Positions 56,622 to 64,000 of a stretch of 64,000 nt of DNA are shown here, in pieces; the stretch's first letter is position 1; every line of letters starts with the position of its first letter. The translations under genes were made by a program, and so were the position numbers. Source of the stretch: Bacillus taeanensis (GTDB lineage: Bacteria > Bacillota > Bacilli > Bacillales > UBA6769); assembly GCF_003318295.1 (NCBI RefSeq), contig NZ_QOCW01000012.1, forward strand, positions 1 to 64,000, given 5' to 3'. Below the pieces are notes generated by a model. It did not search any database, was not told the origin of the DNA, and saw only the letters and a program-made list of their open reading frames with translations.

Positions 56622-56678
56622 AAATACAAACAGAAGGCTCCCTAAGGTTTAACCTTAGGGAGCCTTCTGTTTGTATTT
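56622..56678 (-). terminator. Long palindromic terminator of the YibQ-like gene
   Basis: 28-bp perfect arms (56622-56649 and 56651-56678) around a single base. A T-rich end on both sides makes it usable in both directions, with the YibQ-like gene ending just upstream at 56686. Confidence 0.9.
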
Positions 56679-56685
56679 CCTTATT

Positions 56686-57480
56686 TTATTCTAACAATGG
56701 AGGAATATCCGTATTAAATAATTGAGAAACCGGGACAATTTCAATTTGTTTTTCTTCAAAAAATTTTAATGCTACCTGTATTCCTTTTACAGTATTTTCC
56801 CCTTTAATTCCTACATGGCCAATTCCTATTGCTTCTCCTTCTTGTTCCGCAACCTTTAATAGCTCTTTCATTTGTGACAAAACATGTTCCCTTGAAGAAT
56901 GGGTGTCATCTAAAAAGATATCACGTTTCTCCCATTGTATTCCTAGATCTTCAGCCAGCTCTGGAATAACAGACTTAGGACTTGTTCCGCTATCTACGAT
57001 ATAGAGGTTATGTTTTTTTGCAACTTCTAGAATGGCGCGCATAATTCTTTTATCTTCTACAATTAAAGAACCCATATGATTATTAATTCCTACCGCATGA
57101 GGAACATCTAATATGGCTTCTTCTACTATTTTTTTTACTTCTTTGTTTGATAAATTACTCGTTATCGGATTTGGACCCAACCATGATAATTTTCCTTTCT
57201 TAGGCTGTAATGGCAAATGAACAATTACTTCAAGTCCATGCTTATGAGCCAGTTCTGCTTGTTCAGTTGATTGTTCCAAAAATGGCATTACAGCAACGGT
57301 GATCGGAATATTTCCAGATAAAAATTCTTTTACACCTTTCACATTTCCACCAAAATCATCAATAATAATAGCAGCTTTTTTAGTTTCTTTGGATGATAAA
57401 TCTTCAGCATAGATATTTGTTAATGGTGTTGCAATAAAAAAAAGATACATAATGATTACAATAAATAATCGAACTCGCAT
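56686..57480 (-). CDS. Secreted divergent polysaccharide deacetylase (YibQ-like)
   Basis: A 264-residue protein with an N-terminal signal (residues 1-25, [15 protein letters not shown]). The deacetylase-like part: [15 protein letters not shown] (Asp pair), [21 protein letters not shown] and [14 protein letters not shown], as in the DUF610/YibQ group. It may act on cell-wall glycans. The ATG follows AATGGAGGTC. It stands next to ypjP. Confidence 0.75.
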   Translation of the reverse strand: MRVRLFIVIIMYLFFIATPLTNIYAEDLSSKETKKAAIIIDDFGGNVKGVKEFLSGNIPITVAVMPFLEQSTEQAELAHKHGLEVIVHLPLQPKKGKLSWLGPNPITSNLSNKEVKKIVEEAILDVPHAVGINNHMGSLIVEDKRIMRAILEVAKKHNLYIVDSGTSPKSVIPELAEDLGIQWEKRDIFLDDTHSSREHVLSQMKELLKVAEQEGEAIGIGHVGIKGENTVKGIQVALKFFEEKQIEIVPVSQLFNTDIPPLLE

Positions 57481-57588
57481 TATAGGAAGACCTCCATTTT
57501 AATTTTTTTTAGTTTTTATATAATTGTTGTTTTCTATTCTTTTATTTTATATTATTAATACGGTAAGTGAAATTTTAAAAAACGAATT

Positions 57589-57622
57589 TAAAAGATGCTA
57601 ACAAAATATGTCAGCATCTTGA
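57589..57622 (-). terminator. Terminator of ypjP
   Basis: AAGATGCTGAC/GTTAGCATCTT stem followed by T-rich tail on the minus strand. Confidence 0.75.
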
Positions 57623-57639
57623 TCCTGTTCTTATTTTAT

Positions 57640-58314
57640 TTAAGCAGACCAGTGCGGGGGAGTGTTTTTATCCCAATAAATTTTTCCTATTTCATGATGG
57701 GTTTGAAAGTTATCTGTTGGAACATGATAATGAAAATTAAACCAATAACCATCAAGCGGAGGATGATCTCTTCTTACATGAAACCGAATAATATCTTGAC
57801 CGTTTCTTTCATCATAAATATGAAGAATCTTTTCCCCGAGACCACCGGCTGGGTTTTGAGAAATTTTCAGATGGCGAATTTGTTCTTCTTCCAACTCTTC
57901 CCCTAACAACGTTACAACCTTACCAAATTTCGGTAACACTTCCTGCTCATATTGCTTTCCTACACGTCTATTAATAACTGGACCAAACTTAATTTCTGCT
58001 AATTTTTTTGCTTCGGACATCGTATAAGTCATAAATTCGTTTTGAAGTTTTTCTTTTTCTGAAAACGACTTTGGAATTACATTCCATGATACACTTTCAC
58101 TAAGTTTAGCTTCATTATTTTGTTTTTCAGGTTGTGCTAATTGTTCTTCAATAAAATTTTCGGAAACAGCATCACCTTTTGTATCGATGCTATGTGCTAC
58201 AACTTCTGAACGTTTGGAATCGCTATCATTTAAAAGAATCGACGTAGGTACAACTGTTCCAAAAGTGAGAATTGTAATAAGTACAACGATTGATTTCCGT
58301 AACCAGAGCGGCAT
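57640..58314 (-). CDS. ypjP: YpjP-family secreted protein
   Basis: A 224-residue product with a membrane/signal segment (LWLRKSIVVLITILTFGTVVPTSILL) and a conserved C-terminal region ending DGYWFNFHYHVPTDNFQTHHEIGKIYWDKNTPPHW, typical of YpjP. The start ATG 58314 follows GAGAGGAAG. Several His and Tyr in the C terminus. Function unknown. It is single and faces the IS-like remnant. Confidence 0.8.
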   Translation of the reverse strand: MPLWLRKSIVVLITILTFGTVVPTSILLNDSDSKRSEVVAHSIDTKGDAVSENFIEEQLAQPEKQNNEAKLSESVSWNVIPKSFSEKEKLQNEFMTYTMSEAKKLAEIKFGPVINRRVGKQYEQEVLPKFGKVVTLLGEELEEEQIRHLKISQNPAGGLGEKILHIYDERNGQDIIRFHVRRDHPPLDGYWFNFHYHVPTDNFQTHHEIGKIYWDKNTPPHWSA

Positions 58315-58429
58315 TTTATTTCTTCCTCTCACTATTTTTATGTTCATTTTCTCACACATTCAGCTAAAATGCTAGAAAAAAAAGACCTATTTCACCTCAT
58401 TCATTCTCCTTTTTATTTCAATAATTAAT

Positions 58430-58880
58430 ATTTCTATCGTTTTTGGAAAGAGTACCCCTTCCTCAAGGAATGTGAAGGGCGATAGACCAATCAGTAGGGA
58501 GGGGGTGAATTTCCATCATTTATGACGAACGCAAGTACGTAATAAATGATATCATAATAGTTGTACATCCTTGTACATGCTCATTGAAAACTGAACATAT
58601 AAGGTTGTAGCAGGAAAAGACGCTCTGCTGCGTAAAATGTTCAAGCCTAGAGAAGCCGAAGATGCGTGATACATGACTAGCACAACGTGTGAAAATGGTG
58701 CAGTAGGCTTATTAAAAGAAGTCCCAAAGGCAAGACCGATGGGATAGAGGAGTTGGGCGTATTTAGACCGCCAATGTGTCAACTCCACTAACGTTAAGCG
58801 TTCAGAAATGTTCGATACGTTAGAAACCCCCACTTCAAATTTTCGTTAGAAAATTAAGTGGCGGGAGTATTCATGTAACT
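58430..58880 (+). mobile_element. Gene-free IS200/IS605-like remnant with possible omega-RNA
   Basis: No credible protein is encoded. A subterminal hairpin at 58516-58553 (ATCATTTAT...ATAAATGAT) recalls the left end of IS200/IS605 elements. The last part, 58828-58868, forms a hairpin CCCCCACTTCAAATTTTC / GAAAATTAAGTGGCGGG and ends GGGAGTATTCATG, the usual layout of a TnpB-type right end where the omega-RNA scaffold stops. The stretch 58640-58830 between looks like a structured RNA with GC-rich helices. An additional hairpin (CTATCG...CGATAG, 58432-58485) precedes it. The tnpA/tnpB genes are missing. Identification is by pattern memory and is not certain; it could be another structured ncRNA. 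Confidence 0.45.
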
Positions 58881-58933
58881 TATTCCTTTACTTTACTCTT
58901 CAATTAGTTAATACTCATATCTTTCTGTTTTCA

Positions 58934-59710
58934 CTAGACTCTATCATATCTATAAAAATGAGCCGTATTTTTAGTAGTTAAATCTTTAACATTCTTACTA
59001 CTTATCTTCTTTATTTCCGCTGTTTTTTGAACGACCTCTTTTAATAAAAGAGGTGTTGTTTTCGTATTCTCAAATATTTCATGATAAGGCCATGGTCCAT
59101 CTGTCTCAAGCATTAATTGAGATAAGGGCACTTGACTAACTAACTGTCGATCTCGCTCTCGATAACATATTTCAGGTGTTACTGAAATAAAATAACCGGC
59201 CTCAATAATCAATTGAAGCAGTTTTTTTTCCGCTTTCAGCCAATGAAAATGTGCGTTAACACCTTCGTACTTTTGAAGCAGTTCATAAACTATCGCTGCC
59301 TTATCATGGACAGCATGCAGGACTACCGGCAGTGAAAGCTGCTTTGCTTTTTCTATGAAAATTTTCAACAGCTCTATGTAGTGCTGTAAAGAAGGAAACT
59401 TAGAGTTTTCATATGAATAATGAGGCAATCCAATTTCTCCTATCGCAGAAATTGTATGCCGTTCAGATCTTATAAGGGTTAATAATTCATTTAATTCACA
59501 TTCAGCAGGTAAAGGCTGCTCAGGATGAAAACCAATACACGGTATGACGAAATCCGGAAATTGATTAGCAAGTTCAAGGGTGTCATATGATGAACGTAAA
59601 TTGGTGGAAACTGATACTGCTCCTTTAATCCCTGCTTTTTTCCATTTTTCTATGTATGCTGGTAAATCTTCACGATTATACTGATCTAGATGAATATGAG
59701 CATCTATCAA
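58934..59710 (-). CDS. TatD-family metal-dependent nuclease
   Basis: A 258-residue TatD hydrolase. It starts MIDAHIHLDQYNREDL (metal His-x-His) from TTG 59710; GFHPEQPLP, IGEIGLPHYSY, HAVHDKAA and LMLETDGPWP supply the other metal ligands. TatD enzymes are DNases linked to repair and cell death. The start was chosen because AGAGGTG lies 7 bases upstream. It follows the hybrid kinase gene by 27 bases and is probably cotranscribed with it. Confidence 0.85.
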   Translation of the reverse strand: MIDAHIHLDQYNREDLPAYIEKWKKAGIKGAVSVSTNLRSSYDTLELANQFPDFVIPCIGFHPEQPLPAECELNELLTLIRSERHTISAIGEIGLPHYSYENSKFPSLQHYIELLKIFIEKAKQLSLPVVLHAVHDKAAIVYELLQKYEGVNAHFHWLKAEKKLLQLIIEAGYFISVTPEICYRERDRQLVSQVPLSQLMLETDGPWPYHEIFENTKTTPLLLKEVVQKTAEIKKISSKNVKDLTTKNTAHFYRYDRV

Positions 59711-59737
59711 GATGAACACCTCTTTTGAATAGTTGAT

Positions 59738-61294
59738 TTATTCAAGAAATGGTTGATTAAAATAAACAATATGTGAAGGGTCTTCTTGTTCTTTCACAAT
59801 TTCATGAAGCACTTTAATTAACTCATTTGGTTTATATGGTTTTAAGAAAAAGCGTTTTGCGCCAACAGATTTACTATAATCGTTTTCATCTAAAGCCGTT
59901 GAAATAACAATTGGAATGTTTTCGAAAAACGGATTCTCTTTTAATTTTTCAATGAATTCCCAGCCGTTCATCTCTTTTTCAAGCATAATATCTAAAACAA
60001 TTGCAGAAGGAGTTTTTTGTTTTATATTACTAAAAGCTTCTTCACCACTCTTAAAAAGGTAAACATTAAACCCACTCCTTACCAATTCTTCTTTTAATAA
60101 AAGTGCTAAACTTTCATCATCTTCTACTATAAATATTGTAGGACGTTTCTCATTATAAGCGGAATCATCATGCTTCACTTTTTGTTCAACAACAATTGGA
60201 AATAAAATTGTAAATGTACTTCCTTTTCCTTCTACTGAATCAATAGTAATTTCACCTTCATGAGCTTTCATGATTTCTTTTGAAATTGCTAATCCTAACC
60301 CTGTCCCACCAATTCGCTGATCATTTGAACTATCAATTCGATAAAATTTTGTAAACAGCTTACTTATTGCTTCTTCAGGAATTCCTAATCCTTCATCAGA
60401 TACTGCTATCGCTAAGTGTTTCTCTTTGATTTGAACAGTAATTCTAACCTCTCCTCCGTCTGGAGAATATTTGACAGCATTACTCACTATATTTGTTATC
60501 ACTTGTTTTATCTTGTCTTTGTCTGCAAATACCGTTGTATTAAACGTACATTGTTTTAATAGAAATACATGTTTTTTGGAATTTACTTTATTTTCCTCAA
60601 TCACTTCCTCTATTACTGGAAGAATATCAACAAATTTTTTTAAATATGTTTGCTTTCCAGCCTCCATACGCTGAACATCTAAAAAATCATTAATCAGTGT
60701 TGTTAAACGTTTTGCTTCTTTGTAAATCGTCATTAAATATTTTTTTTGTCTTTCTGGTTTTAACTCTCGATACAACATTAACTCTGTAAATCCAAGCACA
60801 CTAGAAAGAGGTGTGCGTAGTTCATGACTAACAGTGCTGACTAATTCTGATTTCATTTGATCTATTTCGTATTCTTTTGTAATATCTCGATGAACGAAGA
60901 TTGCGCCAATCATTTCGCCATTTTTTTCTATTTTTTCATAGTACATTTGAATAAAACGAGGTTTATTTGTAGTGAATTGGTATTGAATTACTTCACTTTT
61001 TGGCTTTTCACCTTTAATCACAGTAGAAAAAAATTGCAGCACTTCCGCAGATTCGGCCGTATTTTTTTTGAACATCTCCTGCCATTCTTCTAGTGAACAT
61101 CCAATCACATCGTTTATATCAGCACAATTCATAAACTGACACATCTGACGGTTTACTTTTAAAATACGCCCTTTCCTGTCTACATACTGAATACCCTCTC
61201 TTACTGAATCAATAATATTTTGATTTATTTCTCGTTCTACTTCTTCTTCATATTGATTGATAAGGTTTTGTTCATTTTCTTGCCTATCACTCAC
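59738..61294 (-). CDS. PAS-histidine kinase-REC hybrid sensor
   Basis: A 518-residue cytoplasmic hybrid kinase. PAS domain about residues 30-140 (IIDSVREGIQYVDRKGRILKVN), HisKA with the phosphoryl His157 in STVSHELRTPLSSVLGF, HATPase with NIVSNAVKYSPDGGEV, DEGLGIPEEAI and GGTGLGLAISKEI, then a C-terminal REC domain (FIVEDDESLALLL, acceptor Asp in VLDIMLEKEMNG). There is no membrane segment. GTG 61294 is chosen as start (GGAGAG upstream) and overlaps the end of the REC gene by 8 bases. It works in a phosphorelay with its neighbours. Confidence 0.92.
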   Translation of the reverse strand: MSDRQENEQNLINQYEEEVEREINQNIIDSVREGIQYVDRKGRILKVNRQMCQFMNCADINDVIGCSLEEWQEMFKKNTAESAEVLQFFSTVIKGEKPKSEVIQYQFTTNKPRFIQMYYEKIEKNGEMIGAIFVHRDITKEYEIDQMKSELVSTVSHELRTPLSSVLGFTELMLYRELKPERQKKYLMTIYKEAKRLTTLINDFLDVQRMEAGKQTYLKKFVDILPVIEEVIEENKVNSKKHVFLLKQCTFNTTVFADKDKIKQVITNIVSNAVKYSPDGGEVRITVQIKEKHLAIAVSDEGLGIPEEAISKLFTKFYRIDSSNDQRIGGTGLGLAISKEIMKAHEGEITIDSVEGKGSTFTILFPIVVEQKVKHDDSAYNEKRPTIFIVEDDESLALLLKEELVRSGFNVYLFKSGEEAFSNIKQKTPSAIVLDIMLEKEMNGWEFIEKLKENPFFENIPIVISTALDENDYSKSVGAKRFFLKPYKPNELIKVLHEIVKEQEDPSHIVYFNQPFLE

Positions 61295-61655
61295 TAAAAA
61301 TCTCTCCAATCATCTTCACCAATTGAATAGGACTAAATGGTTTTGCTAAAAAATAATCCGCTCCTGCCCGTTTTACACGCTCTTGATCCACCTGTTGACT
61401 TTTTGCTGTTAACATTAAAATTTTTACATTTCTTTTTTCAAAATCAAAATTTCTTCTGATTTTTTCGATTACTTCAAGTCCAGTCATTTTCGGCATCATA
61501 TAATCAAGTAAAATTAAATCATACTCAGTTTCATATATTTTTTTGCATGCTTCTTCTCCGTCTTCTGCTTGTTCTATTTCATATCCTTCCTCTTCTAATG
61601 TATCTGTAACAAGCATACGAAGAACTTCTTCATCTTCAGCTAGCAAAATTTTCAA
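61287..61655 (-). CDS. Single-domain response regulator
   Basis: A 122-residue REC domain: KILLAEDEEVLRMLVTDTL, acceptor Asp in LILLDYMMPKMTG, then LTAKSQ and the conserved Lys in FLAKPFSP. No output domain. In the operon it may pass phosphoryl groups between the hybrid kinase and the HPt protein. The ATG has a GGGGGAG site. Confidence 0.92.
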   Translation of the reverse strand: MKILLAEDEEVLRMLVTDTLEEEGYEIEQAEDGEEACKKIYETEYDLILLDYMMPKMTGLEVIEKIRRNFDFEKRNVKILMLTAKSQQVDQERVKRAGADYFLAKPFSPIQLVKMIGEIFSE

Positions 61656-61668
61656 AGTCGTCTCCCCC

Positions 61669-63279
61669 TTATATTTTTTTATTAATTAATCTCTTTATTC
61701 TTGCTTCTAATTCTTTAATATTAAATGGTTTTGTTATATAGTCATCAGCTCCTAGTTCTAATGCTCGAATAATATCTTTTTCAGCTTTTCTTCCAGTGAG
61801 CATTACAACAATATAGCGGCTCTGATCATATTCATTTCTAAGCTTTTTCAGAACTTCCAATCCATCCATTCTCGGCATAATGCCATCAAGAATTAACACA
61901 TAAGGCCCACTGCCTCGATGCCAGTTATCATTAAAAAACTCTTCTCCTTCACGAAAACTTTTTACTTCGATATGATAATTTTCTTTCGCTGCATTTTCAA
62001 AATAATCTTGAACCATCTGTCGAATAATTGGCTCATCATCAATAATTCCAATTCGAATGGTTTTAGAACTTTCCGTTTCTTCGAATATATTAGAAGGCGT
62101 AAACACACAATTCTTCCCCATTTTTTTGGCTTTATCTAAAGCAATTTCTGCCTGTTCAAGCCACTTTACTTCTTTAATATTTGTTTTATTTACTTCCACC
62201 ACTCCAGCTGAAAAAGACAAATGAAAGAAAAGTTGATTGTAAGAAAAGTCGATATTTCGAAATTTATCCAGCATATGTTCTAATAATTGATTTGCTTCCG
62301 CCGCTGAAGTATGGGGAAGTAATAGAACAAATTCTGTTCCCCCATAGCGTATTAAATAATCAGGATTACGTTTGTTTTCAAGAATCAAGTTTGCAAATGA
62401 CCTTAAAATCTCATCTCCTGTTAAGTGTCCATAAGAGTCATTGATATTTTTAAAATCATCTATTTCTATCATTGCAATTGTGAATATTTCGCCTGTTCGT
62501 GTATATTCTGCCAACTGGCGATCAAACTCCATCATTAAAAATTTACGATTGTAAACATGCGTTAATTCATCCATTAAAATAGCATTTCTAATCGATTGAC
62601 GCCTTTGAAGATGTCTTTTAATTCGTACAAGAAACTCATTCATTTCAACTGGTTTTTTTATAAAATCATCTGCACCTTCTTGAAAGCATTGGATACGTGT
62701 TTCTCTATCATTATGCAAACTCATCATCATAATAGAAATAAAATGAAATTCTGCTTGCTTTTGAATCGTTTTCAACACTTCAACCCCATTTTTTTCCTTC
62801 ATATAAATATCTAAAAGGACAATATCGGGTTTAAGACGATAAAAAAGATCAATTGCTTGATCAGCATATAATGTAGCAAAAACCATCCAGCCTTCATTTT
62901 CAAGCTTATTTCTTAAAGATTGAACAAAAATCGGATCATCATCCACTAATAGGATCGTGCCCTGTTTTTCTTTTAGTTCCTCCTTAAATTCGCTTATTTC
63001 TTCTATTCCTTTGTGCTCTTTATATAAGTTAACAATCAATTCATAAAGATTAGTTTGTATTGTTTTTAAGTCAACCTGTTTACTGCTTAACTCATCAAAA
63101 TGTTGAATTGCTTTTTCTGCATATTCCGCATATTCGTTTAATCCTAGAGTAGGTGCTGTTCCTATAACCGAATGAAGAAAACAATGAACATCTTTTTCTA
63201 AGATAAGTGCGTTTTCATCAAACCAATCTTGTAAATTACCCTTAATTTTTTCAATAAAATACCATTGATACTTGTTCAT
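61669..63279 (-). CDS. HPt-REC-GGDEF(degenerate)-REC protein
   Basis: A 536-residue multidomain regulator. Residues about 1-95 are an HPt-like helical bundle with His36 in CFLHSVIGTAPTLGL. REC1 (about 107-225, acceptor Asp157 in VLLDIYMKEKNG), a GGDEF domain (about 232-395) with EIDDFKNINDSYGHLTGDE and the signature site as YGGTEF, residues 313-317, instead of GGDEF or GGEEF, and a second REC (about 408-536, Asp465 in LILDGIMPRMDG). The Thr in place of the acidic residue suggests loss or change of c-di-GMP synthesis. ATG 63279 follows CAGGAGGGTGAGA. First gene of the operon. Confidence 0.9.
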   Translation of the reverse strand: MNKYQWYFIEKIKGNLQDWFDENALILEKDVHCFLHSVIGTAPTLGLNEYAEYAEKAIQHFDELSSKQVDLKTIQTNLYELIVNLYKEHKGIEEISEFKEELKEKQGTILLVDDDPIFVQSLRNKLENEGWMVFATLYADQAIDLFYRLKPDIVLLDIYMKEKNGVEVLKTIQKQAEFHFISIMMMSLHNDRETRIQCFQEGADDFIKKPVEMNEFLVRIKRHLQRRQSIRNAILMDELTHVYNRKFLMMEFDRQLAEYTRTGEIFTIAMIEIDDFKNINDSYGHLTGDEILRSFANLILENKRNPDYLIRYGGTEFVLLLPHTSAAEANQLLEHMLDKFRNIDFSYNQLFFHLSFSAGVVEVNKTNIKEVKWLEQAEIALDKAKKMGKNCVFTPSNIFEETESSKTIRIGIIDDEPIIRQMVQDYFENAAKENYHIEVKSFREGEEFFNDNWHRGSGPYVLILDGIMPRMDGLEVLKKLRNEYDQSRYIVVMLTGRKAEKDIIRALELGADDYITKPFNIKELEARIKRLINKKI

Positions 63280-63457
63280 TCTCACCCTCCTGAATCATTT
63301 CCAAAAAGAAAGTTATTTTTCATGTATTTTACTAATTATCCGAACTGTGAAGAATCAATTCCATTTTATAATAGCTGAAATTAGCTGGATTCGCCATGTT
63401 GAATCATTATCACATAAACATCATCAAACTTTTACCCACAGCAAGCTGCCTTATGTA

Positions 63458-63494
63458 AAAAAGATGATGCAATAAACAATTGCATCATCTTTAA
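63458..63494 (-). terminator. Terminator of addA
   Basis: Stem AAAGATGATGCAAT/ATTGCATCATCTTT with a T-rich side on the minus strand, overlapping the addA stop. Confidence 0.85.
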
Positions 63495-64000
63495 ACTTCC
63501 ACTACAATATCTCCATCAAAAAAGTATAAATACTTGTTATAAAGCGGCTTTTTCCAAATCTGTTCTACTGCGTTTTGATAAAGCTCAAGCTGTATTTTAT
63601 AACGATTAAGGAGGATAGACTTCACTTCTTCTATTTCTCCTTCAACACGTCCAGTAATTGTATCTGTTTTATAATCTATTAAAGTTAATCCTTCATGATC
63701 TTCAATAATTAAATCAATCACACCCTGCACTAATACCTTTTCATTACTTTTTAATGAACGATTATTCGTAATCGTATTGGCAGGCACTGCTAAACTAAAC
63801 GGAATTTCTCGATGAAGCGCCTCTGCATTTAACATTTTCTTACCAAGCTTTGAGTGAAAGAACGCTTGAATTTTTTTTATTTCAATTGTTTCAGCTTGTT
63901 CACTTGTTAAGATCTCTTTATTTACCATCTTAGCTAAAAGTTCCTTTATTTCGAGCTCTGATTGAGCATGATCAAATGATAAATGCTGCATTACCATATG
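63491..64000 (-). CDS. addA: AddA helicase-nuclease, C-terminal part (cut by window edge)
   Basis: The visible 169 residues are the C-terminal nuclease domain of the AddAB double-strand-break repair enzyme. The key RecB-like motif is seen: VQGVIDLIIEDHEGLTLIDYKTDT, with the acidic residues and Lys of the nuclease site, and the earlier HMVMQHLSF. The frame stays open to the right edge. The rest lies outside the window. Identity is good but only partial. Confidence 0.85.
   Translation of the reverse strand, partial: HMVMQHLSFDHAQSELEIKELLAKMVNKEILTSEQAETIEIKKIQAFFHSKLGKKMLNAEALHREIPFSLAVPANTITNNRSLKSNEKVLVQGVIDLIIEDHEGLTLIDYKTDTITGRVEGEIEEVKSILLNRYKIQLELYQNAVEQIWKKPLYNKYLYFFDGDIVVEV

Noticed and set aside
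58552-58833. 93-codon minus-strand ORF across the IS605-like segment
   Set aside because: It has no ribosome binding site and runs through hairpin-rich sequence; composition fits an RNA shadow rather than protein.

Overview
The window is a 64 kb chromosomal stretch of a low-GC Gram-positive bacterium, best placed in the family Bacillaceae. The evidence is strong AGGAGG-type ribosome binding sites with frequent TTG/GTG starts, many hairpin-plus-T-run terminators, a Bacillus-type (class B) RNase P RNA, and orthologues of B. subtilis ypdQ, ypeQ, ypeP, ytzC, ypwA, yneT-parE-parC, ydjO, ypvA and ypjP. The species cannot be named from this window. No rRNA, tRNA, CRISPR array or prophage block was seen.

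Layout. 1-3 kb: end of sucC, sucD, and two RNase H-like genes. 3-7 kb: gapN behind a near-ideal cre (CcpA) box, a stand-alone trpB, and a small reductase-like gene. 7-15 kb: ypwA, yneT, and the topoisomerase IV pair parE-parC with a LexA-like box in the leader. 15.3-16.3 kb: a broken LAGLIDADG homing endonuclease gene. 17-18.4 kb: serA under a ZTP riboswitch. 19-22.5 kb: an overlapping fixA-fixB-fixC-fixX operon for an electron-bifurcating flavoprotein complex, with no nitrogen fixation genes nearby. 22.7-30.4 kb: a DsbA-like oxidoreductase, a PBP4-type D,D-carboxypeptidase, a SUV3-like helicase, ppnP, a GmhB-like phosphatase and rnpB. 30.4-38.4 kb: a secreted DUF4430-like protein, a NarK-like transporter, a DUF1836 regulator, a V4R-like sensor protein that is probably frameshifted, a superfamily 1 helicase with zinc ribbons, a FabG-like reductase and plsC. 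38.5-42.3 kb: two protein-kinase-like genes, tiny ORFs, ydjO and a decayed yiaA/B-type gene. 42.3-53.9 kb: ilvD, a ZIP metal transporter, a DedA protein, a MoxR ATPase with VWA partner, a YjiH transporter, a frameshifted MATE pump and deoD. 54-58.3 kb: a DinG-like helicase, a YibQ-like deacetylase and ypjP. 58.4-58.9 kb: a gene-free structured segment that looks like a non-autonomous IS200/IS605-type remnant with an omega-RNA-like part. 58.9-63.3 kb: a phosphorelay operon (HPt-REC-GGTEF-REC protein, single REC, PAS-kinase-REC hybrid, TatD nuclease). The right edge cuts addA.

Most of the window is ordinary Bacillaceae core genome. The accessory or unusual pieces are the two-hit homing endonuclease pseudogene, the fixABCX operon, the ZTP-controlled serA, the IS605-like remnant, the phosphorelay operon with a degenerate GGDEF motif, the MoxR/VWA pair, and four damaged genes (homing endonuclease, MATE, V4R-like, yiaA/B-like). 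No wholly new multi-gene system could be demonstrated; the IS605-like structured segment and the phosphorelay operon are the best candidates for follow-up.
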